Shown one piece after another: positions 17,822-26,106 of a DNA stretch of 64,000 nucleotides. The translations under genes were made by a program, and so were the position numbers. This DNA comes from Ferruginibacter sp. Lineage in GTDB: Bacteria; Bacteroidota; Bacteroidia; Chitinophagales; Chitinophagaceae. How positions within the stretch are numbered: the stretch's first letter is position 1; every line of letters starts with the position of its first letter. A model generated the notes under the pieces. It was not told the origin of the DNA, searched no databases, and worked only from the letters and a program-made list of their open reading frames with translations. The DNA lies in NCBI GenBank assembly GCA_013141435.1, contig JABFQZ010000002.1, positions 1 to 64,000 on the forward strand. The letters are read 5' to 3'.

Positions 17822-18895
17822 ATGCTAAAATTTATACCGATATTCTTATTTTATTTATTATTCTCTTATACTGCTTATTGTCAAAATAAATTTGAGAAAA
17901 TCGATTTTTCGGAAGTAGATAAATTTGCTAAATCTGTAAAATACAAAGATGATATTTTTAATCTTACACATACACTTACAACCCCTTATAATACTGATAT
18001 TTTAAAAGTAAGAGCCATTTTTATTTGGATTACCGATAATATCGAATACGATTATAAAATGTATAACGAAGGAACACAACAAAACTTTAGCTGTACTGGA
18101 AAAAAAGATGTATGTGAGACTGCAAAGATTGCTTTTGAAAATGATTTTATAACTACAGTATTAAATAAGCAAAAAGGTATTTGTAGTGGTTATGCAAGAT
18201 TATTTAAAAAAATGTGCGAAATAGCAAACATTAAAAGTGAAACAGTTTCAGGATATACAAAAAAATCTGCACATCAAATTGGCATATCACTGAGTGTATC
18301 ACATGATTGGAATGCAGTACAAATAGACAGTAGCTATTATTTTTTAGATGCTACTTGGGCTGCTGGTTATTGCCCAATAAATGATGAAACAGGAAAATTA
18401 AAAGATTATACAAAAAGATACAATAATTATTACTGGCTTACACCATTTTACAAATTGGCTCAAAATCATTTTCCTACCAATGAAAAATGGATACCAGAAA
18501 AAAAATATAACAAAGAATGGTTTTTTAATTCTCCCTACTATGCACAGCATGCAATTGAAAAAATAATTTTAACAAACCCAACAACTGGCATGCTAAATAA
18601 AAATAAAAATGATACTATTCATTTTGAATTTAATTATACCGACAAAATAAATACCATTTTAATAAACACAAATAATTATCAAAACCCAACACTACCACTT
18701 TACAAAACATCAAATGGCGAAATAAAAGTAAGATCTAACGATTCTTTGTTACTAAAAAGAATTAGGTATATTCCATTTATTCAAAAAGGAAACACTTACA
18801 CATTTGATTATATTGTAACGGAGCAAACACTTAGTTTTCTCGAAATTTTATTGGATTATAGAGTAGCTATGAAATTTAAGATAAAAGTAAATTAA
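17822..18895 (+). CDS. Secreted transglutaminase-like (papain-fold) protein
   Basis: A 357-residue protein with a signal peptide (MLKFIPIFLFYLLFSYTAYCQ) and a transglutaminase-like core. The catalytic triad is visible: Cys in KGICSGYARLFKKM, His in SHDWNAVQI and Asp in YFLDATWAAGY. The AIFIWITDNIEYDY segment ahead of it is typical of the family. A C-terminal beta-rich region of ~110 residues follows. Bacterial members are usually proteases or amide-modifying enzymes of the envelope. The target is unknown. Confidence 0.88.
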   Translation: MLKFIPIFLFYLLFSYTAYCQNKFEKIDFSEVDKFAKSVKYKDDIFNLTHTLTTPYNTDILKVRAIFIWITDNIEYDYKMYNEGTQQNFSCTGKKDVCETAKIAFENDFITTVLNKQKGICSGYARLFKKMCEIANIKSETVSGYTKKSAHQIGISLSVSHDWNAVQIDSSYYFLDATWAAGYCPINDETGKLKDYTKRYNNYYWLTPFYKLAQNHFPTNEKWIPEKKYNKEWFFNSPYYAQHAIEKIILTNPTTGMLNKNKNDTIHFEFNYTDKINTILINTNNYQNPTLPLYKTSNGEIKVRSNDSLLLKRIRYIPFIQKGNTYTFDYIVTEQTLSFLEILLDYRVAMKFKIKVN

Positions 18896-18934
18896 TAATA
18901 TATATCTATCAATCTTTTTATAATCAAAATTTTA

Positions 18935-19300
18935 TTACTGTACTCTTAATATTTTACTCATACATTTTCCTTTCGCCAATTCATCTACCAATTTATCTAA
19001 ATACCTTACTTTTTTTGTTAATTCATTTTCAATTTCTTCTATTCTATAACCACATATTACTCCTTTTATTAAGCTTGCATTGGGGTTCAATTTAGCTTCC
19101 CTAAATAATTCATCAAAAGTTATTTTGTCTTTAATATTTTTTTCAATTTCATTTTCATTAAAACCAGTTAACCACATTATCACTTTATTCAACTCTTGCT
19201 TAGTTCTTCCTTTCCCTTCCACTTTTTTTAAATATAGTGGATATACAGTAGCAAAAATCATTCTAGCAAATCGCTCATTATGCTCAGGTTTTGTTGTCAT
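18935..19300 (-). CDS. DUF2200 family protein
   Basis: A small cytosolic protein (121 residues) matching DUF2200 along its length: NERFARMIFATVYPLYL, KGRTKQELNKVIMWLTG, ITFDELF and LIKGVICGYRIEEIE. The family has no known function. It is the last of four small genes read in the same direction, behind the GyrI-like, VOC and DUF1801 genes. The gap of 47 bases allows co-transcription. Confidence 0.85.
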   Translation of the reverse strand: MTTKPEHNERFARMIFATVYPLYLKKVEGKGRTKQELNKVIMWLTGFNENEIEKNIKDKITFDELFREAKLNPNASLIKGVICGYRIEEIENELTKKVRYLDKLVDELAKGKCMSKILRVQ

Positions 19301-19347
19301 ATTTTCAATAAATTAAATAAAACAATTATGAATAATTAAATACGTAA

Positions 19348-19812
19348 TTATTTATTTACAGATACTGTTAGTGTAACTCCAGTCATATCGGCATTGTACA
19401 TATCCATATCGTAACCAAAAGCTCTTTTGCATTCATTCTTACTTAAAGCATTTACTTTTTGCCATTCCAAAATTAAATTTTTAGGCAATTCTCCATCTAC
19501 TTTTACATACTCATAATCTTGCGGTGGCACTACTATTGTTGTTAAAGATTTATCGACTTGCTCAGTATTTAATTCTGTCATAAAACCTAGCAACATGTCG
19601 TACCCTCGTTCTTCTAAATTATAAGCATCTACATAATTGTAATATACCATATGTAGTGTTGGGTAAGCTTTGTGCAAAATTTTATCAGCCATATTATCTG
19701 TCATAAACTTTGCCCATGCATCAGCAATGTCTTTTGCTTCTTTATTATTTTTTTTTGTAGTAGTTATTTTATAACCAGTTACCTGAAACGAGCCATGTGA
19801 GTATTTTTCCAT
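19348..19812 (-). CDS. GyrI-like / effector-binding domain protein
   Basis: The 154-residue protein looks like a stand-alone GyrI-like (AraC effector-binding) domain. The middle gives the MVYYNYVDAY and YDMLLGFMTE strands, and PPQDYEYVKVDGELPKNLILEWQKV matches the family's ligand-pocket helix. There is no DNA-binding domain, so it would bind a small molecule or partner rather than DNA. Its start codon touches the stop of the VOC gene, so translation of the two is probably coupled. Confidence 0.7.
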   Translation of the reverse strand: MEKYSHGSFQVTGYKITTTKKNNKEAKDIADAWAKFMTDNMADKILHKAYPTLHMVYYNYVDAYNLEERGYDMLLGFMTELNTEQVDKSLTTIVVPPQDYEYVKVDGELPKNLILEWQKVNALSKNECKRAFGYDMDMYNADMTGVTLTVSVNK

Positions 19813-20256
19813 TTATTTTATTATTTTATCATTAGCATTTATCAATTTTTCAATATCAAATTTTTTCATTTGTAAAAATACATCTATTACTTTTTGTTGT
19901 TTTTGAGGGTCAACCATTAACTCTCCTAAAATTGTAGGTACTATTTGCCAGCTTACGCCAAACTTATCTTTACACCAACCACACATACTTTCTTGCCCTC
20001 CATTTTTTGTAAAATAATCCCAATAATAATCAATTTCGGCTTGAGTTTCACAATTTACTACAAAAGATACTGCTTCGTTAAACTTATACATTGGTCCGCC
20101 ATTTAAACACATAAATTTTTGTTTGTTGGTTTCAAACATTACCACAATAGCATTTTCAGCAGTTATCACAGCATCTTTAAAAACAGTACAATAAAAATTG
20201 GCTGCTTCTTTGGCATTACCGTCAAACCACAAGCAAGGAAAAATTTTATTTGTCAT
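19813..20256 (-). CDS. VOC family protein (PhnB-like)
   Basis: A 147-residue member of the vicinal-oxygen-chelate/glyoxalase fold, PhnB-like subgroup (3-dmu-9_3-mt). LWFDGNAKEAANFYCTVF starts the first repeat, and CGWCKDKFGVSWQIVP ends the second. Such proteins are often annotated as methyltransferase-like, but no enzymatic activity is established for most. It overlaps the DUF1801 gene by four bases and abuts the GyrI-like gene, so the three form one transcription unit. Confidence 0.88.
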   Translation of the reverse strand: MTNKIFPCLWFDGNAKEAANFYCTVFKDAVITAENAIVVMFETNKQKFMCLNGGPMYKFNEAVSFVVNCETQAEIDYYWDYFTKNGGQESMCGWCKDKFGVSWQIVPTILGELMVDPQKQQKVIDVFLQMKKFDIEKLINANDKIIK

Positions 20257-20618
20257 TTTTTATTATATTTTGTATTATTTTCCACTACTCTAAATTCTAT
20301 AATTTTTTTTATAAGGTCATAAGGTATTTTTTCATTAATCGGAAATTGCACTGACCCTTTGCCCTGTTTGTAATTTGCCAATTCCTTTACAAAAACTTTA
20401 TGTGCATTAGGAGTAGCATAAAACCCAATATGATTTTTATAGGCAGCAAAGTAAAGCAGTGGTTTTTTAAAAGTTTTATAAGTTGGCATACCATAGCTTA
20501 TGCTCTCTTCAACTTGAGGCACATTTTTTAATACCAAGTTCCTAATCTTAGTTAAAATAATTTGCGTTTCCTTTTCAAAGTTTGCAATATAATCTTCTAT
20601 GGTTAAAAAATTTTTCAT
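20253..20618 (-). CDS. DUF1801 family protein (YdhG-like)
   Basis: A 121-residue DUF1801 protein, the fold of B. subtilis YdhG/Fra. Characteristic segments are TIEDYIANFEKETQIILTK, EESISYGMPTYKTFKKPLL and HIGFYATPNAH, then GKGSVQFPINEKIPYDLI. Family members have been called iron chaperones on the basis of frataxin-like structure; that role is not shown for this one. It is the first gene of the small-gene cluster. Confidence 0.88.
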   Translation of the reverse strand: MKNFLTIEDYIANFEKETQIILTKIRNLVLKNVPQVEESISYGMPTYKTFKKPLLYFAAYKNHIGFYATPNAHKVFVKELANYKQGKGSVQFPINEKIPYDLIKKIIEFRVVENNTKYNKK

Positions 20619-20642
20619 GCATATAATTTATCATTTAAAATG

Positions 20643-21449
20643 TTAAACTGCCACATTAAAGTCTCTTAAAGCATCATTCAAGCTGGTTTTCAAATCGGTG
20701 CTGGGTTTGCGTTTACCAATAATTAATGCACAAGGCACATTGTAATTACCAGCAGCAAAAGTTTTAGTATAACTACCAGGTATTACCACACTTCTTTCAG
20801 GCACTAAGCCTTTAGTTTCTATAGGCTCACTACCAGTTACATCTATTATTTTGGTAGATTGTGTAAGTACCACATTAGCACCAAGTACTGCTTCTTTTTG
20901 TACCCTCACTCCTTCTACAACAATGCAGCGACTCCCAATAAAACAACCATCTTCAATAATTACAGGGCTAGCTTGCAAAGGCTCAAGTACACCTCCAATA
21001 CCCACGCCACCACTAAGGTGTACGTTTTTACCAATTTGAGCACAACTGCCTACAGTAGCCCAAGTGTCTACCATTGTACCTTCATCTACATACGCACCTA
21101 TATTTACATACGATGGCATAAGTACAACATTTTTGGCAAGGTAAGCACCATACCTAGCTACTGCATGTGGCACTGCACGTACACCAAGGCTTTTATAATT
21201 ACTTTTCAATTTCATTTTATCATAAAATTCAAAAGGAGGAAGTACATAAGTTTCCATTTGTTGAATTCCAAAGTAAAGCAAAATGGCTTGCTTTACCCAT
21301 TCATATACTTGCCAAGTATCATTTATTGGTTGAGCAGTACGTAACAAACCTTTATCTACCTGTTCTATCACATTTCGTATAGCATCTTTATATTTTTCAT
21401 CTTTTAAAAGTTCTCTATCATCCCAAGCAGCTTGTATTAAATATTGCAT
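20643..21449 (-). CDS. dapD: Tetrahydrodipicolinate N-succinyltransferase
   Basis: DapD makes N-succinyl-2-amino-6-oxopimelate from tetrahydrodipicolinate and succinyl-CoA, in the succinylase branch to diaminopimelate and lysine. The N-terminal helical domain is followed by a left-handed beta-helix of hexapeptide repeats (PSYVNIGAYVDEGTMVDTWATVG is diagnostic; GVLEPLQASPVIIEDGCFIG follows). It has 268 residues, as expected. On the minus strand TATTTTCG lies about 16 bases before the start and may be the -7 box. Confidence 0.97.
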   Translation of the reverse strand: MQYLIQAAWDDRELLKDEKYKDAIRNVIEQVDKGLLRTAQPINDTWQVYEWVKQAILLYFGIQQMETYVLPPFEFYDKMKLKSNYKSLGVRAVPHAVARYGAYLAKNVVLMPSYVNIGAYVDEGTMVDTWATVGSCAQIGKNVHLSGGVGIGGVLEPLQASPVIIEDGCFIGSRCIVVEGVRVQKEAVLGANVVLTQSTKIIDVTGSEPIETKGLVPERSVVIPGSYTKTFAAGNYNVPCALIIGKRKPSTDLKTSLNDALRDFNVAV

Positions 21450-21769
21450 AATTTTTTTTAGCGAAAATACAAAATTTCTATTTTAAATAAAATTTATAGA
21501 AGCATGAGCAATATACCAATAACCAACATTTGTTTCTTACTTTTCGTTAAAAGTATTTGGCTTCTTTACTCAACCGATGTTCCATTACAATCATTTTTTG
21601 GTCCTCAAAAAGTATTTTCGCTATTATCTAGCAGCCATATAATTAAGTTTTGCAATGTAACAATACTATATCTTTTATTTAATATATAAATTCACTAACT
21701 TTAAATATCAATAAAATAGGTACAACACTCATTTTTTAATAATATTGCAATATAAAAATTCAATAAATT
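21450..21769. other. Divergent intergenic region, 320 bases
   Basis: This spacer lies between the divergent dapD and glmS genes and presumably holds both promoters. It is A+T-rich. A 61-codon frame (21504-21689) shows no family resemblance. I see no riboswitch or ribozyme fold for glmS, which would not be expected in this phylum. Confidence 0.5.
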
Positions 21770-23608
21770 ATGTGTGGAATTGTAGGTTATACTGGGCCAA
21801 AGCAGGCTTATCCCATTATTTTAAAGGGACTAAAAAGATTAGAATATAGAGGCTACGATAGCAGTGGCGTAGCATTACTACATAATGGCAAATTAGATGT
21901 ATATAAAAAGAAAGGTAAAGTAGCACAACTTGAAGAAAGCCTTGTAGGTGTAAATGTACATGCACATATTGGCATTGGCCACACTCGTTGGGCTACACAT
22001 GGCGAACCAAGCGACAGAAATTCGCATCCGCATACAAGCAGTTCAGGCAGGCTAAGCATGATACACAATGGTATTATAGAAAACTATGCACAGCTAAAAA
22101 AAGAATTACTCAGCAAAAATTATACATTTACCAGCGATACCGATACCGAAGTATTACTTAATTTTATAGAAGATATTTTACTAAACAATAATTGTACACT
22201 CGAAGAAGCTGTACGCATTGCATTAAAAAGAATTACAGGAGCATATTGCATTTTGCTTTTAGATGAGCAAGACCCAGAAACAATTATAGCTGCACGTAAA
22301 GGTAGCCCATTGGTAATCGGTATTGGTAAAGGAGAGCATTTTTTAGCTAGCGATGCATCGCCTATTATAGAATATACAAAGGAAGTAGTGTATGTAAACG
22401 ACTACGAATTGGCCATAGTACGCCCAAATGAATTGATACTTAAAAATATTGGCAACGAAAAAATTACTCCTTTTATTACTAAATTAGATATGGAATTAGC
22501 GGCCATAGAAAAAGGCGGCTACGATCATTTTATGCTCAAAGAAATTTATGAGCAGCCCAGTACTATACAAGATTGCCTCCGTGGGCGCCTACATGCAGAA
22601 GATGGTACTATTACAATGGCTGGTATAGACGATAATATAGAACAAATAAAAAATGCCGAACGTATTATGATTGTAGCTTGCGGTACAAGCTGGCATGCAG
22701 GTTTAGTTGCAGAGTATATTATTGAAGAGCTTTGTAGAATACCTGTAGAGGTAGAATATGCATCGGAGTTTAGGTATAGAAATCCGATTGTAAATAAAGG
22801 AGATGTAATAATAGCAATATCCCAAAGTGGCGAAACCGCCGATACTCTAGTAGCATTAGAAAAAGCAAAAGAAAATGGAGCTTTTATTTTTGGTGTAGTA
22901 AATGCTGTGGGCTCATCTATTGCTCGCATTAGCCATGCAGGTGCATACACACATGCAGGTCACGAAATTGGTGTAGCATCTACAAAAGCATTTACAGGAC
23001 AGTTGGTTGTACTTACAATGATGGCATTACGCATCGCAATACAAAAAGAAACAATAACCCAAGAACGTTACCTACACTTACTTACAGAGCTTGCCGATGT
23101 ACCCGAAAAAGTAGATGCAATACTTAAAAATGCCGAACATATAAAAACAATTGCATTAAAATATAAAGATGCACACGACTTTTTATTTTTAGGACGTGGG
23201 TATAATTTCCCTATAGCATTAGAAGGAGCATTGAAACTAAAAGAAATTTCTTACATACATGCCGAAGGTTACCCAGCAGCAGAAATGAAGCATGGCCCAA
23301 TTGCATTGGTAGATGAAAATTTACCTGTGGTATTTATTGCAACAAAAGATTCCTACCACGAAAAAATTGTGAGCAATATGCAAGAAATAAAGGCACGAAA
23401 AGGGAAAATAATATCTATCATTACCGAAGGCGACGACATAAGCCCAACCCTCAGTAACGACTGCATTTTTATTCCTCCTGCCGATGAATTAATTGCACCA
23501 ATTATAAGTGTAATACCACTACAATTACTTTCGTATTTTACAGGCATTGCAAAAGGTATAGATGTAGATAAACCAAGAAATTTGGCGAAGAGTGTAACGG
23601 TAGAGTAG
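21770..23608 (+). CDS. glmS: Glutamine-fructose-6-phosphate aminotransferase
   Basis: GlmS uses glutamine to make glucosamine 6-phosphate, the first step to UDP-GlcNAc for peptidoglycan and lipid A. The glutaminase domain starts with MCGIVGY, exposing the catalytic Cys2, and contains HTRWATHGEPSDRNSHPH. Two SIS domains follow (MIVACGTSWHAGL, AISQSGETADTL, ISYIHAEGYPAAEMKHGPIA). The C-terminus DKPRNLAKSVTVE is the classical tail with the lysine of the active site. Its 612 residues are the normal length. Confidence 0.98.
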   Translation: MCGIVGYTGPKQAYPIILKGLKRLEYRGYDSSGVALLHNGKLDVYKKKGKVAQLEESLVGVNVHAHIGIGHTRWATHGEPSDRNSHPHTSSSGRLSMIHNGIIENYAQLKKELLSKNYTFTSDTDTEVLLNFIEDILLNNNCTLEEAVRIALKRITGAYCILLLDEQDPETIIAARKGSPLVIGIGKGEHFLASDASPIIEYTKEVVYVNDYELAIVRPNELILKNIGNEKITPFITKLDMELAAIEKGGYDHFMLKEIYEQPSTIQDCLRGRLHAEDGTITMAGIDDNIEQIKNAERIMIVACGTSWHAGLVAEYIIEELCRIPVEVEYASEFRYRNPIVNKGDVIIAISQSGETADTLVALEKAKENGAFIFGVVNAVGSSIARISHAGAYTHAGHEIGVASTKAFTGQLVVLTMMALRIAIQKETITQERYLHLLTELADVPEKVDAILKNAEHIKTIALKYKDAHDFLFLGRGYNFPIALEGALKLKEISYIHAEGYPAAEMKHGPIALVDENLPVVFIATKDSYHEKIVSNMQEIKARKGKIISIITEGDDISPTLSNDCIFIPPADELIAPIISVIPLQLLSYFTGIAKGIDVDKPRNLAKSVTVE

Positions 23609-24003
23609 GAAACTTTGACCAGAAAAAAAAACTAAAAAAAAAGAATATTGAACATTCAAAATTGTTTATTGAACATTCTTAATTCCGCTTTTAAAAAACT
23701 CAATACTCAACATACAATTTTCAAAGTTCAAATAAAAACAAGTTCCAAAATTTAAGCTCTTTGTTTTAAATGATAATTTTAGCTGGGGCAAAAAAGCCTT
23801 ACTTTTTTGCCCCAGCTAAAACACAGCTATGTTCAACATCGTTGTGTCACTCACTTGTACGGCATACCTTTATTCATCTTTTATTATGCAATAGAGTATG
23901 GAGGAGACTATGCACAAACTTATTCCGAAGAGATTTTCCTTTAGTACCCACGGGTGCTACCTGTACTTAAAACATCTATGTAAAAATACTAAATACTGCC
24001 CTT
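23609..24003. other. Intergenic region with perfect long hairpin
   Basis: These 395 bases contain a perfect inverted repeat (23777-23821) and, right of it, a region of higher G+C (about 23822-23970) unlike its surroundings. No frame here looks like a gene. The region may be a repeat element inserted between glmS and the DUF4954 gene. Confidence 0.5.
23777..23821. repeat. Perfect 20-bp inverted repeat (long hairpin)
   Basis: The arm TTTTAGCTGGGGCAAAAAAG pairs perfectly with its complement across the loop CCTTA. It lies 168 bases past glmS. No T run follows on the + strand, so a simple terminator is not the best explanation. Confidence 0.85.
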
Positions 24004-26106
24004 ATGAACATCATAAAAACACACCCTGTAGAAGAACTAGGATATAATTTTATAGAACCTAAATATATACCCGAAGGGCAAACCGAATACCATATTAGAG
24101 ATATGCAAAACGGAGGTAAAAAATACAGAGCTCTAACAGCTTTGGAATTAGATACGCTCATTCACAATCGAAACACATCAGACAATTGGAATAATGTACA
24201 AGTATCGGAAAATTTCACAGCTGGACTAATCAAAAATTGTAAATTTTATGGCTTGGTACGTATAGGTGTTTTACAACCATTTTATAGGGAGTTTCATAAT
24301 TTTAGAATGCCAGTAGGCTTGTATAACAGCACCATCATTAGCTGCGATTTAGGCGATAATATATGCATAGAAAATGTAAATTTTTTGAGCCATTACATTA
24401 TAGAAAACGATGTAATGATGGCCAATGTAAATGAATTAGCTTGTACCGATCATGCCAAATTTGGGAATGGTATTTTAAAAGAAGACGAAAAAGAAAGTAT
24501 AAGAACATGGGTAGAAGTATGCAATGAAAATGGTGGAAGAAGCATTTTACCATTTAATGGTATGCTACCTGGCGATGCTTATTTGTGGAGTAAATATAGA
24601 GATGATGCTGAATTGATGAACAGGTTTAAAGAATTTACACAAAAAGAATTAGATGAAAAAAGAGGCTATTATGGCAAAGTTGGAGAACGTACAGTTATAA
24701 AAAATTGCGGAATTATAAAAGATACTTGGATAGGTGCCGATGCATATTTAAAAGGTGCAAACAAAATAAAAAATGTAACCATAAATAGCGATGCTGCACG
24801 CAAAACACAAATAGGCGAAGGCTGCGAACTAGTAAATGGTATTGTTGGCTATGGTTGCAGGGCTTTTTATGGAGTAAAGGCTGTGCGTTTTATTATGGCT
24901 TCCCATTCGCAATTAAAATATGGTGCAAGGCTTATAAATTCATATTTGGGAAATAACTCTACCATTTCCTGTTGCGAAGTATTAAACTCTCTCATTTTTC
25001 CCAATCATGAGCAGCATCACAATAATTCATTTTTATGCGCAGCCTTACTAATGGGGCAAAGTAATATGGCTGCTGGTGCTACAATTGGCAGCAACCACAA
25101 TAGTCGTGGGGCAGATGGCGAAATACAAGCAGGCAGAGGATTTTGGCCAGGTCTTTGTGTGAGTTTAAAACACAATAGTAAGTTTGCTTCATTTACAATA
25201 ATTGCCAAAGGCGATTTTCCATCGGAAGTAAATGTGCCAATTCCTTTTGCATTAATTAGTAATGATATTGTAAATAACCAATTGGTAGTAATGCCAGCAT
25301 ATTGGTTTATGTATAATATGTATGCGCTAGAACGCAATGCTTGGAAATATAAAAACAGGGATAAACGAACAGAAAAAATACAAGGAATTGAATTTGATTA
25401 TTTAGCACCCGATACTATTAATGAAATATTTGATGCTGTAAATGTTTTAGATAAACTAGATGTAGATGCTGCTGATACTGCAGAAATAAGTGGGTGGGAA
25501 AATTCTACGAGGCTTACAAAAGTAATAAAAGTAAAAAAATCGGTTTCGGTTTTTAAAGAATTAATAAAATTTTACGGAACTACTGTTTTGTTGAACCATT
25601 TTGTAAAAAATAATTTTGAAGATTTTGACACTTTCAAAAAATCAATACCACAAATTATTAGTAGAACGGCTTGGTTAAATATTGGTGGCCAATTAATGAA
25701 AGCAGACACTGTAAAAAAATTAAAAACTGATATTAAAACAGACGTAATAAATAGCTGGACCGACTTACATCATTTTTATAAAAATGAAAACAATCATTAC
25801 GAAAATGATATATTAGAACATGCTTATTGCTCATTACTCGAAATTTTAAATCTTACCACCAAGCAATTTACAGCTGATTTGTTTTTATCGTTGCTAGATG
25901 AAGCTATTGCAACAAAGACTTGGATGGTAAAAGGTATATTAAACGCTAGAGAAAAAGACTACACAAATGCTTTCCGAAAAATGGTATACGAAAACAATGC
26001 CGAAATGAATAAAGTATTAGGCAAGCTAGAAGACAATAGTTTTATACAAGAACAATTTGAAGGATTGGAGGTGTTTAAGGAGATGGTGAAGGGGGTAGAG
26101 CTTTAA
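24004..26106 (+). CDS. DUF4954 family protein, beta-helix transferase-like
   Basis: A 700-residue cytosolic protein of the DUF4954 family, widespread in Bacteroidota. The N-terminal ~450 residues contain left-handed beta-helix (hexapeptide) turns, for example GDNICIENVNFLSHYIIEND, GERTVIKNCGIIKDTWIGAD and GARLINSYLGNNSTISCCEV, as in acyl- and nucleotidyltransferases. A helical C-terminal region follows. It may act on sugar nucleotides, which fits its place behind glmS, but no activity is established. Start ATG at 24004. Confidence 0.85.
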   Translation: MNIIKTHPVEELGYNFIEPKYIPEGQTEYHIRDMQNGGKKYRALTALELDTLIHNRNTSDNWNNVQVSENFTAGLIKNCKFYGLVRIGVLQPFYREFHNFRMPVGLYNSTIISCDLGDNICIENVNFLSHYIIENDVMMANVNELACTDHAKFGNGILKEDEKESIRTWVEVCNENGGRSILPFNGMLPGDAYLWSKYRDDAELMNRFKEFTQKELDEKRGYYGKVGERTVIKNCGIIKDTWIGADAYLKGANKIKNVTINSDAARKTQIGEGCELVNGIVGYGCRAFYGVKAVRFIMASHSQLKYGARLINSYLGNNSTISCCEVLNSLIFPNHEQHHNNSFLCAALLMGQSNMAAGATIGSNHNSRGADGEIQAGRGFWPGLCVSLKHNSKFASFTIIAKGDFPSEVNVPIPFALISNDIVNNQLVVMPAYWFMYNMYALERNAWKYKNRDKRTEKIQGIEFDYLAPDTINEIFDAVNVLDKLDVDAADTAEISGWENSTRLTKVIKVKKSVSVFKELIKFYGTTVLLNHFVKNNFEDFDTFKKSIPQIISRTAWLNIGGQLMKADTVKKLKTDIKTDVINSWTDLHHFYKNENNHYENDILEHAYCSLLEILNLTTKQFTADLFLSLLDEAIATKTWMVKGILNAREKDYTNAFRKMVYENNAEMNKVLGKLEDNSFIQEQFEGLEVFKEMVKGVEL

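Noticed and set aside
21504..21689. 61-codon frame between dapD and glmS
   Set aside because: It lies in the promoter region of two divergent genes, and its sequence has no features of a small protein family.
21450..21769. glmS ribozyme or other riboswitch upstream of glmS
   Set aside because: I looked for a conserved core and found none; the leader is simple A+T-rich sequence.
23770..23970. 66-codon frame over the long hairpin
   Set aside because: Its first part is the hairpin itself, and the translated sequence looks like random Cys/Leu/Arg-rich coding of a repeat.
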